DNA of 64,000 nucleotides, from positions 213,073 to 277,072 of the forward strand of contig NZ_BEWA01000001.1 in assembly GCF_003112535.1 (NCBI RefSeq). Reading direction: 5' to 3'. A model generated the notes under the pieces. The model was not told the DNA's origin. It ran no database searches and worked only from the letters and a program-made list of their open reading frames with translations. The position numbers were made by a program, and so were the translations under genes. The stretch is from Streptomyces rishiriensis (GTDB lineage: Bacteria > Actinomycetota > Actinomycetes > Streptomycetales > Streptomycetaceae). Positions 8,741-15,988 of the stretch are shown here, piece after piece. The first letter of the stretch is position 1. Each line of letters starts with the position of its first letter.

Positions 8741-9612
8741 TTGGATCGAACGGTCGTTGTTCCGGGTGTGCCGTTGACTGATGCGCAGTGGGTGCGGATC
8801 GAGCCATTGGTCCCGGACCGGGAGCCGAAGCGAGGTGGCCGCTGGCGGGATCATCGTGAGGTGATCGACGCGATCGCCTTCAAGTTCCAGACCGGTACTC
8901 AGTGGGTGCACCTGCCGGAGAAATACGGCAACTGGCGGGGCGTCTACAACCGACTGCGGATGTGGGCCGTCGACGGCACCTGGGAGCGGGTGTTCACCGC
9001 GCTGGTCGCACAGGCGGACGCCGACGAAGACCTCAACTGGGCGGTCTCGGTCGACTCGACCATCGTGCGCGCACACCAGCACGCGGCCGGAGCCCGAAAA
9101 AAGGGGATCCGGCCGGCGAGCCGGACGATCACGCCATCGGCCGGTCCCGCGGCGGACCGACCACGAAGGTCCACCTCGCGGCCGACGGCCGGTGCCGGCC
9201 ACTGGCGTTCGTCCTCACCGCCGGTCAGGCCGGCGACGCACCCGCTTTCACGGACGTCATGGCCCGCCTGCGCGTTCCCCGCCCTTTGGGGCGGCCCCGC
9301 ACCAGGCCGGCCCTGGTCCTGGGTGACAAGGCGTGCTCCTCTCGCGCGATCCGCGACCACCTGCGCAGACGCGGCATCCGCGCGGTGATTCCGCAACGCG
9401 CCGACCAGCAGGCCAACCGGCGGCCGCGCGGACAGACGGGCGGCAGACCGCCGGCCTTCGACCGCGAGGCATACAAGCAGCGCAACACCGTCGAGCGGTG
9501 CATCAATCGCCTGAAGCAGTGGCGGGGCATCGCCGCCCGCTACGAGGAGACCGCGACCATCTACCTCGCCGGACTTCACATCGCGGGCATCTTCCTCTGG
9601 TCTGCCCGTTGA
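8741..9612 (+). CDS. IS5/IS427-type transposase made by -1 frameshift
   Basis: The first frame (8741 to 9388) encodes the helix-turn-helix N-terminus (PLTDAQWVRIEPLVPDREPK) and the first catalytic Asp in SVDSTIVRAHQH. The second frame (to 9612) encodes GGPTTKVHLAADGRC, LVLGDKACSSRAIRDHL and the Glu region KQRNTVERCINRLKQW. The frames overlap at 9097-9103, A-AAA-AAG, a canonical -1 slippery heptamer in the correct phase, so a fused DDE transposase is expected. The start is uncertain (TTG 8741 or GTG 8768). Nothing else looks damaged and the element may be active. Confidence 0.85.
9097..9103 (+). promoter_or_regulatory. Programmed -1 frameshift slippery site
   Basis: Six A followed by G, phased as A AAA AAG in the first transposase frame. 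Slipping back one base enters the second frame, which carries the rest of the DDE domain. The motif and phase are seen directly; use of the site is inferred from the family. Confidence 0.75.
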
Positions 9613-9628
9613 TCCAAACGAAACCGCC

Positions 9629-10092
9629 TGGCCGAGGCGGACGAAGCCGCCGAGCGCGGTGAACTCGTCGCCGCCGTGGAGCGGCTGACCGGAGGGCAGG
9701 GACGGCGACGTCCGCGGGCTTCCTGGTCGCCCCGCCGCTCGACCCTGGCCCCGGCACGCTGCTGATCGAGGTCGGCCCCGGGGCCTCGGGCAAGCGCGCT
9801 ACGTCCCATGGGTTCGTTCCGGCTGCCGTCGCTCGTTGCCGCAGGCCAGTCCGACAAGCGGCACACGGAGGGCCCGCACAGATCATGACGGTTCTTCGGG
9901 ATTGCCGAAGAACCATCATGATCCACATATACAGGCGTGGGCCAAGGAGCGCCAACCGCCTGATCAGACCCCGTGCTCATGGCGAACTCGCGGGTTGTTG
10001 CACACCAGGTCCGGCCGACGGGCGACCTACACCCGACCGCACGGGGTCCGGCACCTGAACAACGTCGAGATCGCCTACACCCCGACAGCGGA
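9629..10092. other. Intergenic stretch after the IS, no supported gene
   Basis: The 464 bases between the IS and the convergent lipoprotein gene contain no convincing coding frame. A short stretch at 9632-9710 has coding-like composition (AEADEAAERGELVAAVERL) but has no start and no family match, so it may be a relic cut by the IS. The only clear structure is the hairpin at 9881-9923. Confidence 0.5.
9881..9923. repeat. Long near-perfect hairpin, possible bidirectional terminator
   Basis: The arms gatcatgacggttcttcgg (9881-9899) and ccgaagaaccatcatgatc (9905-9923) pair over 19 bp with a single G-T wobble and a 5-base loop. There is no U tract. It is low in GC for this genome. It lies between genes reading toward each other, so termination is plausible; a leftover small inverted-repeat element is the alternative. 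Confidence 0.6.
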
Positions 10093-10998
10093 TCAGAAGG
10101 ACGGGCAGTTTTCCTGCACAGCCAGGGGTACCGTGACGCAGTATGTACTGCCCGCCGCCGATTGTGGAACGGCGAAAACGGCGGTGCGTGAGGCGGGCAT
10201 CACGACGCTGCCGAGCTGTCGGACGAGGGTCGCCTGGTCGCTCGCCCCGGCAGCCATGCGGTAGAGCCCGATGGGAATCGTGTATCCCTGCTCGAAACCG
10301 TCGACGACCAGTCGGCGCTTGCTCTCACCGCGCAGCCGTGCCCGTTCCGGGTTCGTCGGTACGGCAAGCGACTGCCTGTACGAGGCGGTGGTGCTGCCCT
10401 GGGTGGCGCTGATGGTGAAGTGGCCCGCTGCCGCCAGGCTTTCACGGGCGGCGGATTGCGGGACGAAGTCCCAGGTTCTACTTTGCATCACGCCGCCGCC
10501 GATGTCGTACACCCGCAGCCGCGCACCGTTGAAAAGCGACTCCGGAGGCTCGTACTGGGAGAAGGCGAGCTTGCCGGCGGTGGGCTGCGCGGTGGTGGTG
10601 TAGGCGTGGCGGCCGTCAGAGACGGTGACGGTGACCGCTCGTTCGGCCGTGAAGCCGTGCAGGCACAGCGCGTTCTCGCGAGTGAACACGAGGTTGCGGG
10701 GGCCCTTGATTGTGCTCATCCATACGGCGGGCGAGGTGGCGAACCCCGCAGGCAGAGAGGACAGATCCCCCTTACATCCGGGGGCGGCGCCGTCACCTAC
10801 CGCGAGGTTTCTGAACTTCCCCTGCAGTTTGGGGCTCTTGTGCGGCTTGGGTTTGCGTGCGTCTGCGGCTTGCTGGCTCTCCGCTGCGCTTGGTGTCGTC
10901 GCGTTCGTTCGACGTGTGGCGTCCTGGGTCGCCGAGCCGCATCCAGCGGCGGCGATGGAAAGCAGCACCAGCCATCCGGCTAGTTGTCGACGCTTCAT
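10093..10998 (-). CDS. Secreted lipoprotein of unknown function
   Basis: A 301-residue protein with a type II signal peptide: MKRRQLAGW, a hydrophobic core, and a lipobox ending in AAGC, so Cys20 would be lipidated and the protein anchored outside the membrane. A low-complexity Ser/Thr/Lys/Pro linker follows, then a domain with paired Cys (PGCKGDL, ALCLHGF, TYCVTV, ENCPSF). ATG 10998 is chosen because AAAGGA lies eight bases upstream; the longer frame to 11043 would destroy the signal peptide. It follows the membrane protein gene by 20 bases and is probably co-transcribed. No family is recognised. Confidence 0.75.
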   Translation of the reverse strand: MKRRQLAGWLVLLSIAAAGCGSATQDATRRTNATTPSAAESQQAADARKPKPHKSPKLQGKFRNLAVGDGAAPGCKGDLSSLPAGFATSPAVWMSTIKGPRNLVFTRENALCLHGFTAERAVTVTVSDGRHAYTTTAQPTAGKLAFSQYEPPESLFNGARLRVYDIGGGVMQSRTWDFVPQSAARESLAAAGHFTISATQGSTTASYRQSLAVPTNPERARLRGESKRRLVVDGFEQGYTIPIGLYRMAAGASDQATLVRQLGSVVMPASRTAVFAVPQSAAGSTYCVTVPLAVQENCPSF

Positions 10999-11018
10999 CA
11001 GGGCTTCCTTTCGTGTGC

Positions 11019-12719
11019 TCACCGTGGGCTCCCAGACCTGCACTGCGCGCGGGCCTGGTTCCTTTGCTGGTCGAGGTACTTGCGGTTCGCCTCGTAGTCC
11101 TTTCGGTTCGCGGCACCGGTGCGGACGGCGCTACGCAGTTGGTCGAGAGAATCCCGCGCGGCCTGGTCTCCGGTGACCAGGTCGCACCGTGCGAAGGCCC
11201 AGGCGGCCAGCCATCCCAGCCACTGGGCGCGCACGACGAAATGGCTCTCCAGCGCGAGTGCCTGCCGGATGCCGGAGATCGCGGCCTCCGGGTGCCCTCG
11301 GTCCCACTCGCGCTGGGCGGCGATGGAGGCGGCCAGCGCCTTCAGTTCGCGAACGCCTACGCCGGGCCGTGCGGCGCGGACCCGCCGCACAACGGCATCG
11401 ATAGTGCCGTCGTCGCTGGTGAGGCCCGCATTGATCCGGCAATACTCCACCTGGGCCAGGTTGACCGCGGCTTTGAGGCGGCCCAACGTGGTGAAGTTCG
11501 CGTCGGACATCAGCCGCCGGAGGGTGGAGGTGACGCCGGCGATGTCCGAGTCACGCAGGGCTCCGGGAGCGCATTCCGTCGCTGTCTCTGCACGCAGATA
11601 AATGTTGCTTGCCAGGCTGAGCTGTGCCCGGCGCCGGATGGGAGAGTCCGCCGGGATGGCCCGGTAGTCGGCGCCGGCGGCCTCCAGTGTGGAAGGCGAA
11701 GCCGCCTGCCCGTTGACTGTGCTCTGTTCCAGGGCGTGGCCCCGGAACAGGTGGACAAGGTCCGAGGTGACGAATCCGGTGCCGGAGTCCAGTTCCGACG
11801 TCCCTTTGCCGGGCAGCAGCCGGGCGAATCCGGCTACGGCTTCGGTGGTACGGCCTGAGTGCCAGGCGTCTAGGGCAGAGGTGAACTGGGCAAGACCGCT
11901 GGCTTGCCGGACCAGCTCGGCCACCAGGGCGCCCCGGCTGTGGGCAAGGCCGAGGCTCTGATCCGCGGGGACCGGTTCGCTGGTGTACCAGCCGGCGATT
12001 TCGGGGGCGTCGGGCACCTGGTCGGCGCGGACATACACCGCCGGGCGCACGTTGATCTGCCCGCCGGAACCGGGGGTGACGATGCCGCCGACGATGATGG
12101 CGGCGTTGGACTGGCCAACAAACTTCCGGGTGCGGCTGTCGAGTCGGCGGTGATCGCCGTGGAGCAGTTCGGCCAGCGGAAGATCGCACTCTCTGGCGTA
12201 GTCGTGTACGACTGTGCCCTTGGGAAGGGCCTTGCTCAGGTCCTGGGCAAAGGTCGAGGAGACATCGTCCAAAAGCTGCTGGTCCTGCCCGGAGCCACGG
12301 TCCTTGAAGCCGACCACGGCCACGTCCTGAGGACCGGTCAGCCGGCGCAGCGGGGGCGGTGGGGCCTGGAAGCGCAGGAGTACCACGACCCCGCCGGCAA
12401 AGACACAACCGATCACGGCTGCGTACGTGGCGCGCTGCCACCGCGGCACCTCGGCCAGTTTGTCCCGCAGAAGCTGGGTGACGGACCCCAGGAAACCGGT
12501 CAGGCCAACCAGGACACCGATGAGGGTCGCTGCCCGGCCGGGCTTTGCGCCCAAGGCGTTGGCCAGAGTGAGGGATGCCGCCAGTGCCAAGCTGATACCG
12601 GCCGCCACCACCCAGATCTTTGTGCCGCCTTGGGTGTTATTTGTACCACTTGGTGCATTTTCGTCCATCTCCTCGCATATTACGGTCACTGACGGGTGAT
12701 GGCGCGTAGGCACGGCCAT
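11019..12719 (-). CDS. Membrane-anchored TPR-like protein of unknown function
   Basis: About 566 residues with two hydrophobic N-terminal segments (WVVAAGISLALAASLTLANAL, then AVIGCVFAGGVVVLL near residue 110). A large extramembrane region follows. Its first part (VAVVGFKDRG, VGQSNAAIIVGGIVTPG) looks like an alpha/beta nucleotide- or ligand-binding fold. Its second part is helical, with TPR-like repeats rich in Ala/Leu/Arg. The start is unclear: GTG 12722 and ATG 12719 lack a Shine-Dalgarno, while ATG 12668 has GAGGAG directly abutting it. It sits 20 bases upstream of the lipoprotein gene, suggesting a two-protein envelope system. Function is not recognised. Confidence 0.7.
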   Translation of the reverse strand: MAVPTRHHPSVTVICEEMDENAPSGTNNTQGGTKIWVVAAGISLALAASLTLANALGAKPGRAATLIGVLVGLTGFLGSVTQLLRDKLAEVPRWQRATYAAVIGCVFAGGVVVLLRFQAPPPPLRRLTGPQDVAVVGFKDRGSGQDQQLLDDVSSTFAQDLSKALPKGTVVHDYARECDLPLAELLHGDHRRLDSRTRKFVGQSNAAIIVGGIVTPGSGGQINVRPAVYVRADQVPDAPEIAGWYTSEPVPADQSLGLAHSRGALVAELVRQASGLAQFTSALDAWHSGRTTEAVAGFARLLPGKGTSELDSGTGFVTSDLVHLFRGHALEQSTVNGQAASPSTLEAAGADYRAIPADSPIRRRAQLSLASNIYLRAETATECAPGALRDSDIAGVTSTLRRLMSDANFTTLGRLKAAVNLAQVEYCRINAGLTSDDGTIDAVVRRVRAARPGVGVRELKALAASIAAQREWDRGHPEAAISGIRQALALESHFVVRAQWLGWLAAWAFARCDLVTGDQAARDSLDQLRSAVRTGAANRKDYEANRKYLDQQRNQARAQCRSGSPR

Positions 12720-12950
12720 CACCAGGGGAGTTCTCTGAGCAGGACGCTGGGTCGGATGGCGCGTGAGGTTACTGCCGGCCGTTAGGGCTGGCCCGCTCGG
12801 GGTGTGCCGCCGACCCGGTGTCCCCGAGACGCAGGGAGAGGTGACAGCGGGTCAGAGGGACGATGGGTCCGCGAAAGAATCCTCCGCCGTACTGGGCGGG
12901 GCCTCTGCGCGACATGGGTTCCCCCGGCTGCTGACCGACGCGAGGCACAC

Positions 12951-13419
12951 ATGGTGACCGCGACGCCTCGCAGCCCTACCCCGATCAGACAGCTCCCCAT
13001 CCAGCCCCGCCCCCGAGCGGGCGAGGGACGCACCGCGTTCATCGAGCGTCTGGCCACCGCGAACTTCCTCAGACCCAGCTACCTGCGCGCCTACCTACGC
13101 GGCCCCCGACTCCAGGAAGGCCGCCCCGTCCTGGGAGCGCCTGGCCCGGGTCACCGGCCGCGACCCGGTTCGCCTACAGGAGGTCCTCGAACGGAGGCAG
13201 TGCGTCGAGTGCGGCAAGCCCCTGCCGATCGGGGACCGCCTCACGAAGCGGCGGCGATGCTCCGAGGCTTGTCGTCAGAAGGGTCACCGAGCGGCACCCC
13301 AAGCCGCTGACACTCACACGGATCACCAACTTTCAAGGCTGCAGGGCAACGGGCTCTCCTCTCACCGGCAGCCACGTCAGCCCGCCGCAGATCCGGGCCA
13401 AGAACTGCCAGGCCTGTGA
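12951..13419 (+). pseudogene. Frameshifted TniQ-like zinc-ribbon protein
   Basis: From ATG 12951 the first frame encodes RTAFIERLATANFLRPSYLR, the start of TniQ-like helical modules seen in short streptomycete proteins. Around 13090-13110 coding moves to another frame: SWERLARVTGRDPVRLQEV, then a zinc ribbon CVECGKPLPIGD followed by RRCSEACRQK. The two halves would form one protein of roughly 150 residues if one base were lost. Beyond the stop, a third frame shows a second ribbon (CQACEAPLISGPTNKVYC), so decay extends to about 13,490. In intact relatives this type binds DNA; here it is broken unless the shift is a sequencing error. Confidence 0.5.
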
Positions 13420-13511
13420 GGCGCCGCTCATCTCCGGCCCCACCAACAAGGTCTATTGCTGTCACCGGCCGGCATTTTGTGGCCGCTGGCTGGGCTCGGG
13501 TACCCCCTTGC

Positions 13512-15038
13512 CTATCGATGCCCGGTTGCCGCTCGCCCTGGGTGCAACAGGTCGAACCTGACGTTCCGCCATGGGGTGCGGAAGGGGGACGTGTCGTCAT
13601 CGGTCAGGTCGTCCTGGGGAAGCGCCCAAGACTTGACCGGCGTGGTTGTGGCAGTGACGGCCGGCCAGCCCGGGTCGCCGGTGGCGGCGAAGTCGGCCCA
13701 GGAGCAGAGCATGCGCTGGGAGAGGGCGTGGTCGAGCTCATCGGGCGGGCCGCCGGTGAGGAATTCGGCGCCGAGAGCGTCCAGGTTGCCGAACGCGAAG
13801 GGGATGTCCGCGTTGTGCCAGGGCCGGGCGTCTGCGCGCCTGCGGGCGAAGCGGGCCAGGTAGGACCGGCCGCCGGCCTTCGCGTGGTGCTCGGCGAGGC
13901 GGGTGGTGTACTCGCCGAACTTCGCGTCGCCGAACATCGAGAGGTAGCGGTCGAGCACCGGTGCGTCGGGCATGGACGTCCGGTAGTCGTTGACCAAGTT
14001 GACCGGCAGGCGCAGGGCTTCGGCGAATGCTTCCAGTTCTGCCTCGCTGGCGACTTCCCGGACGGCTCCGACCGCGTGGAGGAACCAGCATTCCTCCAAC
14101 GTGTGGCATGCGAGTAGGTCCACGTCCCGTGCCGCCCCGGAGGCGATCAGGCGGAGCGGCTCCGCGGGCAGGACCTGGCCATCGACGACGGGTTGAAAAA
14201 TCACCGGGTCATAGGCATGGATCGTCGCCACGGGGGCGGCCCTGCACTGGGCGGCGACCTTGTCGGAGGCGGCCACCAGAGCCTGGGGCGGTACGGACAG
14301 CAGCCCCTCCGCCGTCGGTGCGACGCCGGCCTCCGCGGCGATCCGCTCGGCGACCGCCGCTGCGAGCTCGACCGTGTAGAAGGCATTGGGCACGCTGTGG
14401 GCAATGGCCCGCCGGAACAGCCCCTTGATCTGCTGCATCGCCATGAGGCAGGCGACCGAGCCCGCCCCGGAGGAGTGCCCGGCGACGGTGACGTTAGCTG
14501 GGTCGCCGCCAAAGGCCTCGATGTTCTCCTGAACCCAGCGCAGGGCGGCGGCCTGGTCCAGAAGACCGCGGTTGTCGGAGAAGCCGGGCACGTGGCCGAA
14601 GCCCTCGAAGCCCACCCGGTAGTTGCAGCTGACCACTACCAGCCCGGCGCGGGCCAGGGCCGCGCCGTCGAAGTCGGGCTGAGCCGAGGAGCCGAAGGTG
14701 TAGGCACCGCCGTGGATCCAGAAGAACACCGGCAGCGCGCCGTCATGCATGTGCTCCGGCAGCCACACGTTGACGGTGAGAACGTTTTCGTCCCCGGGGC
14801 GCCACACGGGCGCCCCGGGCAGCTCAGCTGACTGCGGCGAGATGGGTCCGAAGGCCGTGCTGTCCCGGATCCCACCCCAGGCCGGCGCTGGCTGCGGCTC
14901 CCTGAATCGACGGGCGCCGAACGGCGCGGCTGCGTACGGGATGCCGAGCACCGCAGTGACGCCGTTAGTGGGCCCTCTGCCCTGCACACGGCCCCTCGCT
15001 GTCCCAAAGACCACCTCAGCACCCGATTGCTCATTCAT
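13512..15038 (-). CDS. Type-B carboxylesterase
   Basis: A 508-residue alpha/beta hydrolase of the para-nitrobenzyl esterase/cholinesterase group. It has an oxyanion-hole HGG (109-111), the nucleophile Ser189 in GHSSGAGS, and the usual N-terminal pattern GIPYAAAPFGARRFREPQP. These enzymes hydrolyse carboxylic esters. There is no signal peptide, so it is cytoplasmic. The start ATG at 15038 has GGTGAG upstream. It stands alone, tail to tail with the broken TniQ-like gene and downstream of a NUDIX relic in the same direction. No link to neighbouring systems is evident. Confidence 0.93.
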   Translation of the reverse strand: MNEQSGAEVVFGTARGRVQGRGPTNGVTAVLGIPYAAAPFGARRFREPQPAPAWGGIRDSTAFGPISPQSAELPGAPVWRPGDENVLTVNVWLPEHMHDGALPVFFWIHGGAYTFGSSAQPDFDGAALARAGLVVVSCNYRVGFEGFGHVPGFSDNRGLLDQAAALRWVQENIEAFGGDPANVTVAGHSSGAGSVACLMAMQQIKGLFRRAIAHSVPNAFYTVELAAAVAERIAAEAGVAPTAEGLLSVPPQALVAASDKVAAQCRAAPVATIHAYDPVIFQPVVDGQVLPAEPLRLIASGAARDVDLLACHTLEECWFLHAVGAVREVASEAELEAFAEALRLPVNLVNDYRTSMPDAPVLDRYLSMFGDAKFGEYTTRLAEHHAKAGGRSYLARFARRRADARPWHNADIPFAFGNLDALGAEFLTGGPPDELDHALSQRMLCSWADFAATGDPGWPAVTATTTPVKSWALPQDDLTDDDTSPFRTPWRNVRFDLLHPGRAATGHR

Positions 15039-15152
15039 TGCGCGCCAGTCTCACCTGTCAACAGGCTGCCCAGCGAGTGAGTTTGGATCCGCCGGCAAGG
15101 GATCGACAGGTCCTCGGAGGCACCGAGGACAGTTACCACGACCAGGTGACGA

Positions 15153-15452
15153 CTATCTCGACCAAACACACCAGCAGCGCCTGACCGGTTCAACTTCGCT
15201 GGCAGAAATCCAACTTCGATGCCAGAGGACAACGGCGCAGAGCTCGGCCAGGACGACGGGGTGCGTGGGTGCACCGTGCGCGAGTACGCCGGTGAGCAGG
15301 TCGGGGAGCCCGAGCGGGTAGATGGTCCCGGTCGAGGCGCGCAGTTCGGCGAGGGTCCACCAGCGGTGTTCGCGAATGTTGTCGGGCTGCGATGCCCGGG
15401 CCGGGTCGACGTCGGCTGCGGAGACCCGGGTCAGGAAGTACTTCTCCACCTC
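15153..15452 (-). pseudogene. C-terminal relic of a NUDIX hydrolase
   Basis: Reads EKYFLTRVSA, then REHRWWTLAELRAS and IYPLGLPDLL, the characteristic C-terminal segment of small streptomycete NUDIX hydrolases. The catalytic Nudix box that should precede it is absent, and the sequence upstream is unrelated. The ORF continues past the natural end as junk. It is a truncated, non-functional fragment. Confidence 0.65.
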
Positions 15453-15574
15453 GGCTCAGGCCGGTGATTCACAGGCCCCTCCCCCAGGTCGGCGATCGCC
15501 GTCGTTCCGTTGTTCGGATGCAGGCACGGGAACCGGGGCCGCTGCCCCGACGTATAGATCTGTGTCGTGACGGA

Positions 15575-15592
15575 TACGCTAAGTGAAGCGTA
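15575..15592. promoter_or_regulatory. Small inverted repeat before the CATRA genes
   Basis: tacgct and agcgta form perfect 6-bp arms around a 6-base spacer, 19 bases before the GTG of the first CATRA gene and next to its Shine-Dalgarno. It may be an operator or a leader hairpin. It is short enough to be chance. Confidence 0.3.
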
Positions 15593-15610
15593 CGGGGTCG
15601 AGGGGGATCG

Positions 15611-15988
15611 GTGACCGGTCGGCAGATGATCGACGACGAGACGCGGACCGACGCGGTGGAGGTTCTCCGCGACCTCCTCGAATGGCAGCTCTCGCCCCGG
15701 CGTTGGGACCGCGTGCAGCCCCTTGTCGACGCACTCGCCGACGCTCTGGCGGCCGGTGACGGCGACGGCGTGCGCGCCGTCACCGCCGAACTCGAGCTGT
15801 CCGGGCCGGTGCGGATCACCAGGATCGGCGCCACCCCGGTGATCCCGGCCCCGCCGCGCACCCGGGACCAGGCAAATCATTTGATCCACTCGCTCGGCGT
15901 CCCGCCGCCCCAGGATGCGAATCACGGGGGCGTCATCGTCACCCCGGGAGGTGACGATGACGCCGGACCTGGTGAGCAATCCCATTGA
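15611..15988 (+). CDS. CATRA system-associated small protein
   Basis: A 125-residue protein with EVLRDLLEWQLSPRRWDRV near residue 20, LADALAAGDGDGVRAVTAEL in the middle and SGPVRITRIGATPV near 70, ending with NHLIHSLG. This pattern corresponds to the small partner annotated as CATRA system-associated protein in actinobacterial conflict loci (CATRA: caspase/TPR-repeat-associated). It is cytoplasmic and largely helical, and its biochemical role is unknown. GTG 15611 is preceded by GAGGGGG. Its 3' end overlaps the start of the next gene by 32 bases, so the pair is translationally linked. Confidence 0.75.
   Translation: MTGRQMIDDETRTDAVEVLRDLLEWQLSPRRWDRVQPLVDALADALAAGDGDGVRAVTAELELSGPVRITRIGATPVIPAPPRTRDQANHLIHSLGVPPPQDANHGGVIVTPGGDDDAGPGEQSH

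Larger units (their letters stand above)
8730..9628 (+). mobile_element. Complete IS5-family (IS427-like) insertion sequence
   Basis: An 899-bp element bounded by imperfect inverted repeats: gaccatttcgtttggatc at 8730-8747 and the complement of ggcggtttcgtttggatc at 9611-9628 (14 of 18 positions agree). It contains a single two-frame transposase gene. The length and frameshift organisation suit the IS427 subgroup. A short target duplication (TG) is possible but not convincing. A second partial copy lies inverted at 7431-7590. Confidence 0.85.

Noticed and set aside
15500..15610. Sigma-70-like promoter (tatagat near 15553) for the CATRA genes
   Set aside because: No -35 element at acceptable spacing; the nearest TTGTTC is too far upstream.
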